Below, in pieces: positions 35,418 through 49,000 of a DNA stretch of 64,000 nt. Numbering within the stretch: position 1 is the stretch's first letter; every line of letters begins with the position of its first letter. The notes below the pieces were generated by a model that saw nothing but the letters and a program-made list of their open reading frames with translations, was not told where the DNA came from and ran no database searches. The position numbers and the translations under genes are program-made. This DNA comes from Opisthorchis felineus. Lineage: Eukaryota; Platyhelminthes; Trematoda; Opisthorchiida; Opisthorchiidae. The DNA is taken from positions 932,668 through 996,667 of the forward strand of contig SJOL01007044.1 of the NCBI GenBank assembly GCA_004794785.1, given 5' to 3'.

Positions 35418-38400
35418 TACGCAGTGTGAAACCGAACGAAAGCTAAACGTTAACTCAAAATGAAAAATTAAACAAGCCAAGTAACATTCTGGACGGGGCT
35501 GAGCTGGGCCGTTATTCGGTCGCCAAACGAATGTTCGGTAAAATATTGGGGTTTTCAGGTGTGATCTTAACAGCCACCCTGTTTGCTTTCATAATTTGTT
35601 CGGCCAACGTCAAAGGCAATCAATGGGCCATATGTACGTCATTTTCTGTATGCGTCAGACATTTGTTGTGCATCGGCATTCTAGCATCGCGTAACCTTTG
35701 ACGTCAGATGAGGGTATAACGTGAATTCCCTCAACAGGATTACCACAGGATCATTTACAACAGGCGCAACCAACAGAACAGACTAAATACCATAAACCCG
35801 AAAAATGACAGCTTATTTAACAAGTTTATCATGGCCAAACCCCCAACTTGGCGCTACCTTTGCTCTCATGAGTGATAGTTATGCTCTGTTTGTCTAATAC
35901 CCTGATGAACAGAATGTATAGAAAGCAATTATAACATGCGGAAGTAATCAACAGAATAGTGGTGTCACGATACTGTGCGCTTTGTAACCAAGTTTAGACA
36001 ATTTTGACATTCGGTGACAAGTGTTGAGAAAAAATGTGGTGGAACATGAAATAAAACCAAACGTACTCTTGTGGAGTTCAAAAGGAGCGATATAGCACGT
36101 GCGAAAAAGTGCGAAGTTAACCAGCCAAAGATGCGAAGCCGTGCCCGCACTTTTACGAAAGTGAGGATAGTTGGGTTCTGCCAGGCACCACCACTACAAA
36201 TGTCTACTACGGGTCGGTATAGAGCAATACAAGCTATTATTCCGTCATCCTTATTACAATCAGCGCTTTTCAAGTATTCGATTTACGGCCTTAGCAGTTG
36301 GGAAAGATACAGAGGAAAGTGACGATTGTTTCTCGGGTTATGTGAACACAAATTTGAAAGGGAATAAACGCAGACAGAACATTTCTCACTCCGATAGTTG
36401 AATTTATTGTTTCATTTATAACAGAATCTCATTCAGACCAACGGTGAACCGCTTCTACTCACTAAAATCAGTGAGGTGAAACCGGAAACCCTTGCGGTTT
36501 TAGGACATTGAAAACTTTTCTCACCGCGTTATCTCAACTGAATGTACAATTATAATAGTTCCGATAATATGACAAAAGGCTTTTGCAACCAAACTAGTGA
36601 ACTAGACAAAACTAGACGTTCTCTCCCCCTGATACTTATATATTGATTGTCGTGTAACAAAAGTAGATGTTAGTGACAGGTAGTTTTAAACTCAAAGCAT
36701 ACTCATTTTTAATGCATACAGTTTCTTAGTATCGATTGTTTTAATAGAAAAAAGGAAAACGTATTCTAAACCATTAAGATTGACACAAAACCAAAATACA
36801 CTGGTAAATAACTTTTAAAATTAATTTTCTGGTGTAAGCGAAAATTGGTAACGAAAGCTGAGCACTAGCTTCTTGATACAGGTATTCCACGTACATGACT
36901 GAAGATAGGCGCAAACCGTGGACCTCCCGTACCGGAGGAGTGCTTTACCGCCAAAAATGCCTTCGCTCAACCGTATTTCCGCAACTGAGTTTTGCACTTG
37001 ATGGACGTCAAATGATGACCCACTATGCCGTGTACCGAATACTTTTAAAGTCCAAGTGCACAAGTGTGGCGGAAAGCAGGTGAGGTGCATACCAAGCTCG
37101 GCACAGCTGTAAGCGGGAGTTTGATGGTTCCTGTCCAGCCTCAGAAATTCTTTTTCGATCACAGCTCCAGTTCGAAATCTGCTAAACCTTTACTCGCATT
37201 TCAACAAATTCACGTTATTTATCATTTGAGGTTGTCAACCTGCCATCTGGTGAGTACACTGGAGAGATTCTTGTCGTGAATTTACTGCATGTATCATGGA
37301 ATACTTATTCAGGAGTGAAGAACAGAATTAACAGTTTACCCCACTTAAGTAGACAACAATTATATCCTGTAGTTATTGCCATAATGCTCGGCCATTTTAA
37401 ACCAAAAGAGCAATTTTAGCTGAGATACGCTTTGCCCTTTCATAACAAACACCCAGGAAAATACTCGGTTTCACTACAAACTCATCCACTCAAGAGATTG
37501 GGTAAAGGCTTTAACGAACAGTGTAACGTTTGGTCAATTTAGCCTCATTGTTACTAATTTGGGAAACTCATTGTTTGCGGATAAACAGAGAGAGGATAAA
37601 TCCAAGAATGTACAGCTGGAATTATTCCCTTCTGTTGTTTGTTTGTTGAGATTTTTACACCGAAGTGGGTGAAGGCCAATACATACACCTGAGCATTACC
37701 ATGATTAGACTGAATTCATCGTCGGTTCTTCTCACCTGTCTTAAAACTTGACAGTACCTTTCCGAAAACCAAACCAGATAAGTGTATGCGAAGAGATGCA
37801 ATTAATACTCGCGAGATAAATTTGCATGGACAGAGTTGCCCTCATCCAAAACACTACAAGACAAGTTTCGGTTTTTGGTTGAACAAAGGCCACGATAATG
37901 GGTCAGATACAGTTACATCAATAAAGCTTTTCCACCGATACTTTTCGCGCAGAAATGTGTCCCTTGTTTGTGCAATTTGTGCCTTGTATTGCGGTGTGGC
38001 AGAGATAAAGACATCAGACGCCTAATTTGGGAACCATCGTTGGACATAGCGCACGGTTAGAAGGCTCAAGGAACCAGTTTGCAGTTTAAGTGGTCCTAGA
38101 AACTGGTGATATCTCATAGTTTTGCATGATTTGAATAAAAACGTATGGGGTCTTGTATGACTCAGACACCTTTTAAAACGCTGAAATAGTGCACCACCTA
38201 TCAATCGTGACGTTTATATGATTCACGCACAGGAAGTAAAAAATTTATGTTACTTAGCCTTATTTAATTTGACGTTTGTTGGGGAGACAGTTGTACACAC
38301 AAGACCCCTGGAAGTGGGACATATTTTGAGTACCCCGAAATTGTTCATCATACAAATAAAAAACTGGGCGAACAAAAACGCTCGTTGTAATCCTAAACCG

Positions 38401-41080
38401 ACAACCTCGTTTGAGAAAGACAAAAACAACACTTACGACAGGTCGGCGCCTGGACATTCGCATACCCCAGCTCTTCAACTGAAAGTTCTAAAACCGATTA
38501 CTGTTCCCAAATCACTCTAACCACAAAGCCCAAAGCACAATAAATTTCGTGAAGTAAAACGGCCAGATTGGGCTGTTCATGTTAGTTATTCGGATAAACC
38601 CCAATAATGATGTTTACAAATGCAGGTCACATTATACGGGACTAGATTCTTCTTAGGAGTGATCCTAACTTTGATTGGTGGTGACAGTTAATCTCGAAAT
38701 TAAGAAGTAAAACATAAATTTCTTCCTAAACATCACAAACCAGTGATATATCCTAGTCTCCTAGTAGTCTTCATCTTAGTGTTAGTCTCCATCCAAATGA
38801 TGAACTCCTTAAAATTATTATAAGGGATTATTTTCCCGATGCATTATAATACTTAAAAATTTCTCGAAGATGTGGTCACAATTCTTACATGCTAGAGTTC
38901 CCGGGGCTTATGAAGTAGGTTATTTACTGCCCACCACTTCCAACACAGCAGTTTTTCTTTCAAAGTTCTCCACTTCTGTTGAATTCACTGTCCTGTGTCT
39001 GCATCCAAACGAAGAATTTTGCAGTCATGCGCTTTTTTAAAAGCCACAACATATTTGTAGAGGTGAGTTGGTAATTATACTTTGGTACTACTCGGATCCC
39101 TCATAAACGGTCGAGAAAATCCTAAGTATGAACATATGTGAATCTTAGAAGTTTGGCGCAAATTCAGTCAGGCTACATTGATGAATAATTCATGCAGAAC
39201 ATCCGTGTTTCTTTTCAATGCAGTTCCCCATGGTTGTCATTCAAACACAGAACTGGTAGACAGACAATTATTCACAAGCGATGGTACAGGGCTGGTGAAT
39301 TATGTCGCCGGTTAAATGTCTGACCTGCAAATAGAAAGTAACAATTGCAGTAAGGATGGGAATAACAGCAAAACATGTTCCACTTTGATGTCTTGGCTAA
39401 TTTTAAATGGGGCTCTTTCAAAAAGCAGAAAGTAGCTGATACGAGGAATGCATTGATACGGAGGAAGGTAGACAGCGACTGGCGCAATTTTACCTTCTGA
39501 AGTCTTTTGCATCAACCAGGGATCATATTATATAAGCTTCCGGTTTTGTGCACTTTGTGGTATCTCAATTTATCAGGCCAAACCTTCTGGAGTTTCTTGT
39601 GCTGAGTCCAACAGGTTCATTGCGTTATGAAAGAAAACAAAAATACATGTGGCCTAAGTTTTCTCTCCCGGTCATCCAATCTAACCGATTTTTGGTACCA
39701 CGTCATCTGATACTTAGTGCGAATGTATGCATTTGCTTCCTGTACACTTGCGAAATATTCGTTTTGAACCAATGCCAGGAAACACTCTTGATATTTTACT
39801 TTCGAAAAATGGGTGGATTCTAAACACTCTTCAGTACAGGCCTGTACTGAGGGAATCATAAATGAAGTAAATTTATTCCGTTCAGGTAATTGCAAATGCC
39901 TGGGGGACTCTTTAAGAACAAACAAACTTTTACCCAACTTCTGGCGGAAATGAAATATTCTGGTCAACAGTATTTTTTAATTCGTTTTTGACTAATCAGG
40001 TTAGGAATAGTCTTTTAATCTACAAGCATTCAAAAAGTATGTACGCATGATAAATTTCACAAAAGTGGTTCACTACCGTTCTGGGACTGGAAGGGAAAGA
40101 AAGTAGGTTCAGCCAAACTTCACTATTTCCCCAACGATGCCTCTAACACGCATGCAATTTTAAGCCTAGACATGCGGTCCTGTCCAGTGAGAAAGTGCTC
40201 AAACCGTGGTTCACAATCTGGCACTGCGATGGTAGGTTGTTGATGAACCAATGTGTTCTACATGCTCTTATCCCACACACCCGTGGATTTTTCACCTTAA
40301 GGACATACTTCTGGAGACATAATCACGGCAGTAACTTTTTCTTCTCGCTAACTGTAACTGACAAACTGATTGAAAACAAGGTACTGTTCTATCCAGAAAT
40401 AACTTCTGGGGTACAAAACTACCTCAAAAACGCGTGTTTCCTCATCTCAAACTGTGCTAATGAAGGGAACTCTACTACATGCTTCATGTACCAAACCGAT
40501 AGACGTTCACCCGTGTAAGAGTGTTGTGGACACTTTTTGCGCTGCACAATACAACACTCCCCCGCAAATGAGGTGCAAGCATAAGAAAGATTGAAGAATG
40601 ATATATTTCATATACTCTTTAGTATTTAAGATCACGTGTTTTAAATTTATCTAATCGTGTCGGTGTACATCTGTTTTAATCACAAATCATGTACCAGTAT
40701 CTGTTTGCATAGTATATGCAAGCTAAACCGACATATCAGCTGGTTTCAGATAAAATGAGCATGACGGGTGTTTACCATATGCTCACAACTACTGTAACGA
40801 ACTGATAACACTCAAGCCTGTTGCTGTCCATTGTCAGGTGTGGTAGAACCACCAAGGAGCTCGCTGTTCCATTCTCAAAAATGAATGAATTGCTCAGAAG
40901 GACATTTTCCAGACTGGTTTCCTAAAACATACTGGCTTTTCTATTTGCTGCACTTCTTAGGCTTAAACTGCAGGCCATCCATTGAAGCTAAGAATAGCTA
41001 TGTTTTCTCGAGTTTGGATAGTTAATGAAAAAAACTTACGAATATCCGTTCACTCGAAGAAAATTTTTTGGATGACATCA
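34601..41080. other. Intronic stretch, no gene recognised
   Basis: Frames of about 60-116 codons occur on both strands (for example 36821-37162 minus, 39617-39967 minus, 40195-40518 plus), but none shows a domain, and most overlap competing frames on the other strand. An AT microsatellite lies at 35377-35410. The segment 34850-35240 is somewhat GC-rich and may be repeat-derived. Confidence 0.4.
35377..35410. repeat. (AT)17 microsatellite
   Basis: An uninterrupted AT dinucleotide run of 34 bases, followed by an imperfect AATATATTA tail. Confidence 0.97.
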
Positions 41081-41084
41081 AGGT

Positions 41085-41875
41085 ATGGTCTGGGCAGCTA
41101 ATTCGGTAAACAACGTTCGTTCTGGTATTACGGTTGATCTGCTTCGATCTGAATTCATAGCACGCCTAATACAATCAAAAGGAATCCCGATAATCCACAA
41201 ATCAACTGCCACGCTAAGAAAGTTGATTGCAAGACCGACGGGAAAGATCAACCAGATCAACCAGAATACCAGAACCTGTGTTGTTTACCAAATTAACTGC
41301 ATGGAGTGCCATGAATTGCGATTTTAATCAAAGAAAACAAAGACTATCTACACAGCTGAAAAAGCAAAATGCGCTAGTCAAAAGGAATGATCCGCTCTCC
41401 ATGGTTTCAATACATGGAGCGCAAAAACAACACAGATTCAGTCTGCAAATCGAGGAGGATTTGGCGTGCAGACATGCAGGGAAAGCCAGAAGGTTTCTAG
41501 AATCATGCTACTTCACCACAAACTCAGCCAACAGGCATGTGGAAAATGAGGCAATCTATGTATTGTGTGGACAGCGCCGGAAGGTCAAAGGTTATATTGC
41601 ATCATTCGGAAATGTCAAACCCAAAGGTCATTCGGAGCTGATCAGGCAAGAAGCCAACCATCTGACGAAAGAATGGTGGTCGACCATCCAAAGGACGAAT
41701 CATAACCAGAGATTATCCCGGGTTGACAAGACACGCGCACAAGCATGTCACAACCCAAAGAGCACACGGATGCACTACAACGCACCGGTAACTTACCGCA
41801 CACTGATGATGTCACCTCAGTAGGTGGTTAAACGTTTGCAACCAACTGGCCTGTCCTGGCGAGCGGAACAGTGAC
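41085..41875 (+). mobile_element. 5'-truncated Penelope-like element (GIY-YIG end)
   Basis: The first frame has FIARLIQSKGIPIIHKSTAT and then TCVVYQINCMECHE, the cysteine-rich CxVYxIxCxxC segment that precedes the GIY-YIG nuclease in PLEs. A frameshift near 41320 moves to the frame reading RLSTQLKKQNALVKRNDPLS, HRFSLQIEEDLACRHAGKARRFLES and NSANRHVENEAIY, the rest of the nuclease domain. The YxGxT turn reads FNQRK, so catalysis is lost. No reverse transcriptase was found upstream, so the copy is 5'-truncated, as is usual for these elements. After the stop at 41821 comes the PLE 3' end with a decayed hammerhead-like block (CTGATGATGTCACC at 41803-41816, GGTGG, TTAAACGTTT). Confidence 0.8.
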
Positions 41876-42840
41876 CAAGTAGACAGTATAACTTCATTCC
41901 AAGAAAGAATGACAAAAGTTATCGATTAAACGAAACTCCTAAAAGCAAAACGATTCCCAAACAAAAGTAAGAGGGTGGTTCACTAACAACATGATTGCGG
42001 AAATCAAATTTTGCAAGTAGGTAAGGCCCGCATTATGGTAGCTTCAAGCTCCACCATAGTTTAAATGGATAAATTTGAGCCTCATAAAATAACTGTCCTC
42101 AACAAAATACTACAAGCTTGCTGGAGAACAAGATGAAACCTCTAGCCAAAGAAGTAAAGCCAGGTCTAAATATGGACAAAGATGTACCCGTTTGTTATGC
42201 TGCTATTGTTTGACTCAACTCAAGATGTTATAGCGGTTTCCCTAGTACTTTCGAGAGCCCCGTCAACATTTCGCAGTACTCAAACCCCGCTGTCAGCTGT
42301 TCACACATTGATAACCACCTTAAATCTTCCTCTAAAATGAATGATGTGGCTGCCGCGGGTGTTCAACTCGGAAGAAGAATTACAAAATTGATTGATAACT
42401 GCTTTCTCCAGACAGAAGATTTGGTCTGCCGTGGTAGGTATTTAGTGGCACTATAGTGTTTGTTCAAATGCCTCGTCATTTTAGGCTTACTTTGACTATG
42501 TTCCTTTCCTCAAAGGATTATTTTGTTTTTGTTCTAGATATGTTTCGACAAAAACACTTAATCAAACCGTTGCATTAAATCATGTAGTAGATTTTGTTCC
42601 GGACGTATTAACCTCCCATGATGCAGACGCGAGTCATGATCATCATCGACTCTTCAACAACCGAATTTGCTTAGATTGTTGAATAGATATCAAACACAGG
42701 AACAATACAAGAGAGTCCCAGTTTTTTGTAGCGTTGTGTTTTCATAAGCGAAGTGAGCAGAGAGCAGCCAGATGGTAACCTGTGAGAACAACTGTAGAAT
42801 ACAGGCTTTTAACACATGTCCCTTGGGTTCCATTGATCAG
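41876..42840. other. Last part of intron 1, no gene recognised
   Basis: No credible frame. The final bases before 42841 provide the acceptor, with CATTGATCAG ending the intron. The polypyrimidine tract is modest (CATGTCCCTTGGGTTCC). Confidence 0.5.
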
Positions 42841-43053
42841 GTGCTGGAGGGGAACAGACCAAACACAGCAATCGGCAAACTTCTCGCTACAGACCCGGAC
42901 GAAGGGGACAACGGTCGTATAACTTATGAGATTACTGCTCACTCTCCGTCCGATGAGCGAATCAACGAAACATTTCAAGTTACGGATACCGGGATTTTGA
43001 TTGCACTGAAAGGCCTGGATCGTGAAATTATGCCAGATGGTTATAGATTCAAG
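42841..43053 (+). CDS. Protocadherin-like protein, exon 2 (first half of EC5)
   Basis: This exon adds 71 codons (residues 570-640 counting from the 2510 start). It begins VLEGNRPNT, completing the EC5 A strand begun by PTYRIH in exon 1, and carries ATDPDEGDNGRITYEI (the ADxDxGxNGxIxY box) and LDREIMPDGYRFK (the LDRE calcium box). It is bounded by an AG acceptor at 42839-42840 and a GTAAGG donor at 43054. Both ends fall between codons. The calcium-binding acidic residues of this half repeat are intact. Confidence 0.92.
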
Positions 43054-46000
43054 GTAAGGTCGATCAACTTAATCAGAATATTGTCGTTCTCATCTCTTCA
43101 CTTTTTGGGAGAACAGGTTGCGAAACAGTTGAAGTCCTGCGAACTACGAGTAGGCTGGTCTGCGTTCTTCCTGTCTTGCTTGCTTTTTTCAAAACCTATT
43201 GTCACATCTTTGGTTTTACAGGCTGTGATCATTGTTTCTTTACCATCAGCATAAGATTCAGTGCAAAAAAATGCACGTCCCGGACATCATGTTGAATAGC
43301 ATTTGGACAAATCTCATTGTTAACTTCAGAAAGCATCTATCTTATTTTGAATTTTAAGCTGGAAAACATCTTGGTAACAATTTGTCCACTTACTCGATTG
43401 CGACATCGGTTCAGGTTCAGCGAAAATCAGTCAACAGATCGATAAAAGAGGTCACCGATTCCAGCACACCATTGAATTGGGGTATGTGAAAGCTTCGTAG
43501 TTTTTCAAAGCGACAATCAATGTGGCAGTGATTCAACATTAGCAATCGATAGCTACAATTGTTTCCTGAGCTTACCGCCGGCTTCCGCTCTGCAAACAAA
43601 TGTTGTCACAAACGCAGTTGGCATGTGTAATCAATTCGCAACAAATCGGAAAGCACCAACTAGTTGACCGAAAATCCGCCGAAGAAAAGTCAGAGTTTTT
43701 GGTGGAGGAGAAACTGTCAAGCTGTCAAACAGAATCAGATGTGGGAGTCGAACTGGAACCGGGTGGCGGAGGGGCAGGCCACAAAAATAAGGATTTGGCG
43801 GCCATCCCATCCTCCAGCACGCGACATTTGTTGGGGAATGTAGACTTCCTTTCGGAAAAACAGTGACTCAGTTTGTAGTATGCGATTTCCCTCGGCGCAC
43901 TATGTCTGTCAAGAGTATTCTAATGGCGATTTACATTGATATACAAAGATGATAGTTTAGGTGTGAACAGACAGTCTGGGTACGCGTTTTCCCAAACCGC
44001 ATCAGCCAGATCAGTCTCACCGGCTAACGAACAAATGAAATACAGAAGCCTTAATCTTAAACCTACTACAACGAAGAAAATTCTGTCCCGCATTGCAACT
44101 CAAATTGAAATAATTGCGAGTTTTGTCACAAAGTTCTTGGTCTGTGTTGTTAGGTGATTCACCCAAATCTAAATGTTCTGTGAAACTAGGTCTTACGAGT
44201 GAAAGTGTTTTTGTTAACTGAAAGGTAGCATAGCAGCAGCACTTTCCACACACACAACTGTGGCCTCAACGTGGACGCCTCGGTCATGCGGGCAGAAATC
44301 CCCTTTAACCGGAAGTACTTTGAATGTTTTGTGGACCTAGGCATTTTTAAGGATGTACGAAGCAAAATCCCCCGTGTCTTTGGAATTCCCGGTTTTGATA
44401 AAAACTTTTCAAAGGCCAGCCATCCAAAGAAGAACTACGTGTCATCCGGGAAAAGTGAAAATATTCGTAAGGCACCGAAGGAAGTGAAGGCTTTCATAGC
44501 CGGATTTAAAAAATCGACCCACCGAAGTTGTTGCATCCCGTGAAGTGCCGTTTATGTTGCGTCTTTTAAGAATGTACCTTACACATGCTCGTGTACTAGT
44601 TGTTCGTTCCTAAGATTGGGCTCCTAAAAATCCGAAGTATTGTGGACATAATGTGACATTTTCATAGATCAATTGTGCATATGTATATATGTACACATTA
44701 AGATTTATGTGACTGAAGGAAAACCAAATCTGTGGATCGGTGACGCCCACGCGTGTGTTGGGTGTTAATTCATGGGAATTCTTCGAAGGAATCCACAAAG
44801 GAATGGTGCTTAAAACCAGAAAATATCCTGGAGAAACTCCCACAGGAATAAAAAACCAGCTCAACATATTTTAGCACAGAACGGGTCTTCAGTAACCTGA
44901 TGATATAAAAAAGCACACGCCATGTGTAAACAGACAGGGCATCTGGTGACAGACATTGTCGGCTAAGTAAACTACGGCCACCAGATGACAAGTAATATGC
45001 TGCATTTGTTCTGTTCATTTTCACTAATATCAATTTCAATGAAATTTCGAGCTCTATTTATGTGTATTTGCACAGTAGTAGTTGCCTAACACAGTGTAAG
45101 CAGTCTGTAAGCCATAACACTTGCGCCGAAAAAGCCGGGGCAAACTTTTCACCCGTTTACAACTGGTCCGACCTTCCGGCTTTGTGACAACAAGTCAATG
45201 ACACGTTGCAAACTTCCGTTTCAGTTCCAATGCAAGATGTAGTGGTATTCAGTGTATGCAGTAGTAAACACAATTATGCTTTGAGGGCATACAAGCTGAG
45301 GACCACTCAACTGATGTTCTCAAGTCAGCTATACACTCCCAAATAAAAATTATTCAGAGTATCCGACGCTCCAGCATGCTCATGACGTTCTGGCATAAAT
45401 ATGAAACTTACAAATGACAAGTTGTCTATGCCGAAGATCTTCGTTGCTCAGATTTCCTAAAAACGATAGGTTGGTGCTTTAAACGCACCAGTGACAGGAC
45501 GTGCTTAGCCTATCGTTGCTTTTTACCTGAAGAGTCCATGCTGTGTGTTCAGTAAAGTTTTATATACCGAAGTTTTATGTACTACTTCTTCCAGCGTGTG
45601 CAGTAAATGATAACAACTGGCAGCTAACTAACCTGTTCATTTTTTTGAACCGAAAATGCTGAAACCGCTTCCTCGAAAGTGCTAGATTGTCCCCTTTTGC
45701 TATTTTTTAACATTTTGTATGACGCCTGCGAGTTTCCCCAAGGAGATCACATCATTATTTCGCCCACATGGTCTTTCCATCATGCCTTGTGATATTCCTT
45801 GGTTTTAGTAGCCGTTGGTTCTGTAAGAAGTAGACCTCGTTTCTTTTACATTCAAGGCTGACAATAGGTAAGCTGTACGTAAAGAAAATAGACATTCTGA
45901 CTCCGGTGGTTCACTCTGAATGTTTTCTTCAAGGATGCAGTGAAAGTCTGGAATTTCGAAGCCTTAAGTCGCATAATTGGCTCTAGTGCGTCCTCAACTC

Positions 46001-49000
46001 ACCTATAGCAGCCAACTGAGTCCAAGTTGTTAGCATCTCCGGTTACCTCGGGTGGTAGACAGAGAGAGAGAGTGACGAAAGTCCGGTTAGTCAAACAGGA
46101 CATGTTGTGTAAAAGGGACGATGCGGGGACTACTTCTAATTGCGTTAAGTATCTTGGAGTCGTTGCGGGTTTATACAGTCCAAGTTGGCGAAAAAGATCG
46201 GAAAAGAAACCAACAATTGGGTCACGACGAGGCCTTTTGACAAGTTAGATTCCGATAAAGAGTACATCAACAAGTATTTCCACCTCTACTGAGTGTTAGC
46301 CTAAACCACATGGACACAAATAATTGTGTCGTGTGGTAGTAGGGCTAGTAGAACTTAACATCCTTGTAGAACGAAGTTAAAGCCTGTATATCATGCGGGA
46401 TCTTTGCAACACTCAAGCACTATAAATCGAGATCACCAGGAAAGTGCACCTCTGTTAGTCAGTCTTATCGATTGATAGTAAACAGTCTTTGAAGTTTATG
46501 ATGCATCCTCAATTTGGGACGGAACGTTTTCAATCTGACTGCTCCGCTTGGCAAACAGATTAACGGATAGTCAGTCAAACTTCACTCAAACAGGACCACC
46601 AGGTCAGGATTTCAGCTTATGGTCAAAGAATTCCGCTATCAACCTTTTCGTTGTAGACAGCATGCTGACAAAGAAGAATAAACCCAAAAAATATAATGGT
46701 CCGAATAAAACGCCCTAATTCGTTTTCCATTAAAAGGAAGTGTTTGACTCCCAATGTCTTCCGTACCCCAAATACACATGAACAGCGATAGGTGAAAATG
46801 TTATAGCCTGGCTTATCCCTTTGCTGTTCGACTAGACATCTTGAAGATCACAAATCCTGACGTTGACATAACTGCTGAGAGACGAGTTTTTAACGCCATT
46901 TTGAGCAGACTATCAACAATCGAGTTTTCCAGAATACATTTAACGGGGAAAGCGTGCACATTGTAGTTTATAATGAATCCAAACCCAATAAGACTCGTGT
47001 AAAACATTGCGTATGCATTTCCCGACAGTTGATAAATAGTTTGACGCACCGAAGTTAGCTAAATACTCTTCGCAAGTGCAAGCGTCAGGTGCGGACAATC
47101 TTCGGAGGTAGTCAGGTCCAAGAGGCGTATGTTGCTGCCGCTGAGGCGATCACACTAGACACTCAACTTTTACCCTGAAGGTTGATTTCTGGTAGACTGC
47201 AATAGGCAGAGTTAGGATGTGTAAGGGTATTCCCCAGACTACTGTGTTTTTCTGTCCCTTTGGACACTTGAGTATCCGCAGGCAAAACATTCGATTTGAT
47301 GCTCTCTTGCCATGTCGTTCAGGTTTATCTGAAAGCCCATGTTTGTCATAAATATATTCACCATCTTAGCACTAACTTTTAGCACCAGCAAATCGAAGGG
47401 AAACGATCAGTGTGAATGGAGGTAGGTTGAATCTCTGTCACAGCAGCTTCTCAAGCTATCAATAGCATCGGCGCAGGTCAGGGCCTAACTCTAAACCCTT
47501 AAAATTTCTATGGTAGAACTTCAGTTTTCAGCCGTCTTTATGAACGAAGAGCGGGGATTAGAAAGAGCCACTTCTACGAACGCTGAGCTCCAAAGTAGTG
47601 GTCTTTAAATCGAATCAATTTTTTTATTTATTTAGTGGGTGTCTGAGAGGTTGAACAGCTTCGACAGTAAATTCTAATGTTGCAGATAATCTGATGATTT
47701 TAGTAGAGTGTGGTAAGTAAAGTCGGTGCTGGTGTCTTAAAGCACAGTATATGTTTGATCAGACCAACCTCTTCCTGAACGGAATACTTCACTCTCTCTT
47801 CCGGTATAGGATTCTATCCCTCCCTTCCAAAGGCGCTTCAACAATAAAGCAGAACACTGCCCAGTGATATCTTTCACTGTGGTACCCAGGCTGTCTTTAT
47901 CTAACTATTTTTCGATAAAAGTAGGGAACAATCACGTTTTTCTGATGGAGAGCCTCTTCATTGAGCACATTGGCAGGAAGGTCCAGGATTTGGGGGCTTG
48001 CCTGAGAATGTCATGTTCACCTGGAGGCCTTTTCGTGCTGGCGGCTTACTTCGACCACTTTAACTTAGAATTTGACCTCGAATGATTTTGCCCATGATGA
48101 ACGGTTTTGAAGCCAGTCTTTCGTAGTGAGTAGTTGGTATCTGGAGCACTAAGGAAGGATGGGAAGAAGTGCTCAATCCAGCTGTTTACGTTCACCCTGG
48201 TATGCATAGGGGGCATTGGCCAGTGAACGCCCCTGTTGGCTTGAGGTACAACAGATAAGCCGGAAAATTTATAGACCTTCTCAGCGCTCTCCGTGATATA
48301 AAGTTTTGAAGTTGATCTGTTCTTACAATGTGCGTGACTGGTTGACATTACGAAAGCCAAAAATCACTTTTTGTTTACTCCGTTCCAAATTGTCAGTCAT
48401 TTATGAGAGCGATGAAATAGCTCAGAATACATTATAACAAACCTAGTTTTGTGGCCCAGACTAAATACCAACTGTTATCTTGAGTCCAGAAATATGCCTG
48501 TGCAGATAAACATGAGGTTGTGACAGATAAATGACCACAGCTCTCATCCATCAGCAGGAATATATACAAAACTGTGAGTGGGGGTGACATATGTAAGAGG
48601 TTCATTTTGTGGTTGCTTTCCAACTGGATGCACACTTCACGCCGATCTAACACAACGAGGATGGGGGCTTTGCGGAATCGAACTACACAAGTAAACCAAT
48701 CACAACTCTGAACAAGGGTCATTAAAAATGAAGGTGAATACTAAAGCTCTACTCACGTAAGCCTTGCTGACTGCTCACAAATGACTCAGCGGATTTTGGA
48801 GTAATATCCATCGGACAATTTAGGCGACACTTTTACATCGTATTTGACCTATGTTAATGTATTCACTGACACCTGACTGGTTATTGTTGCAGTTTTTCCT
48901 ATCCTTGATGCCCAAACTGACTCAGTAGGTTTAGTCCTCCGTTTCAGTTAGTCTAGTCAACTCCTATGGGTAATACAGAACGCTTCAAGTGACATAAAGC

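Larger units (their letters stand above)
4217..42840 (+). other. Intron 1 of the protocadherin gene (38.6 kb)
   Basis: The intron opens with GTGAGT immediately after the codon for His in YRIH and closes with CAG before VLEGNRPNT. The splice is phase 0 and restores a standard cadherin A-strand sequence, so the two exons belong together. The intron holds nearly all the mobile-element remnants listed separately. I found no other cadherin-like exon between the two, although a small alternative exon could be missed. Confidence 0.85.

Noticed and set aside
35900..35935. CTGATGA followed by GAAA on the plus strand
   Set aside because: No stem II can form between the boxes and no stem III/GUH follows.
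43600..43866. 88-codon plus-strand frame in intron 2 with a GGGGAG stretch
   Set aside because: It is not in a position or phase that would extend the cadherin between exons 2 and 3, and it has no recognisable domain.
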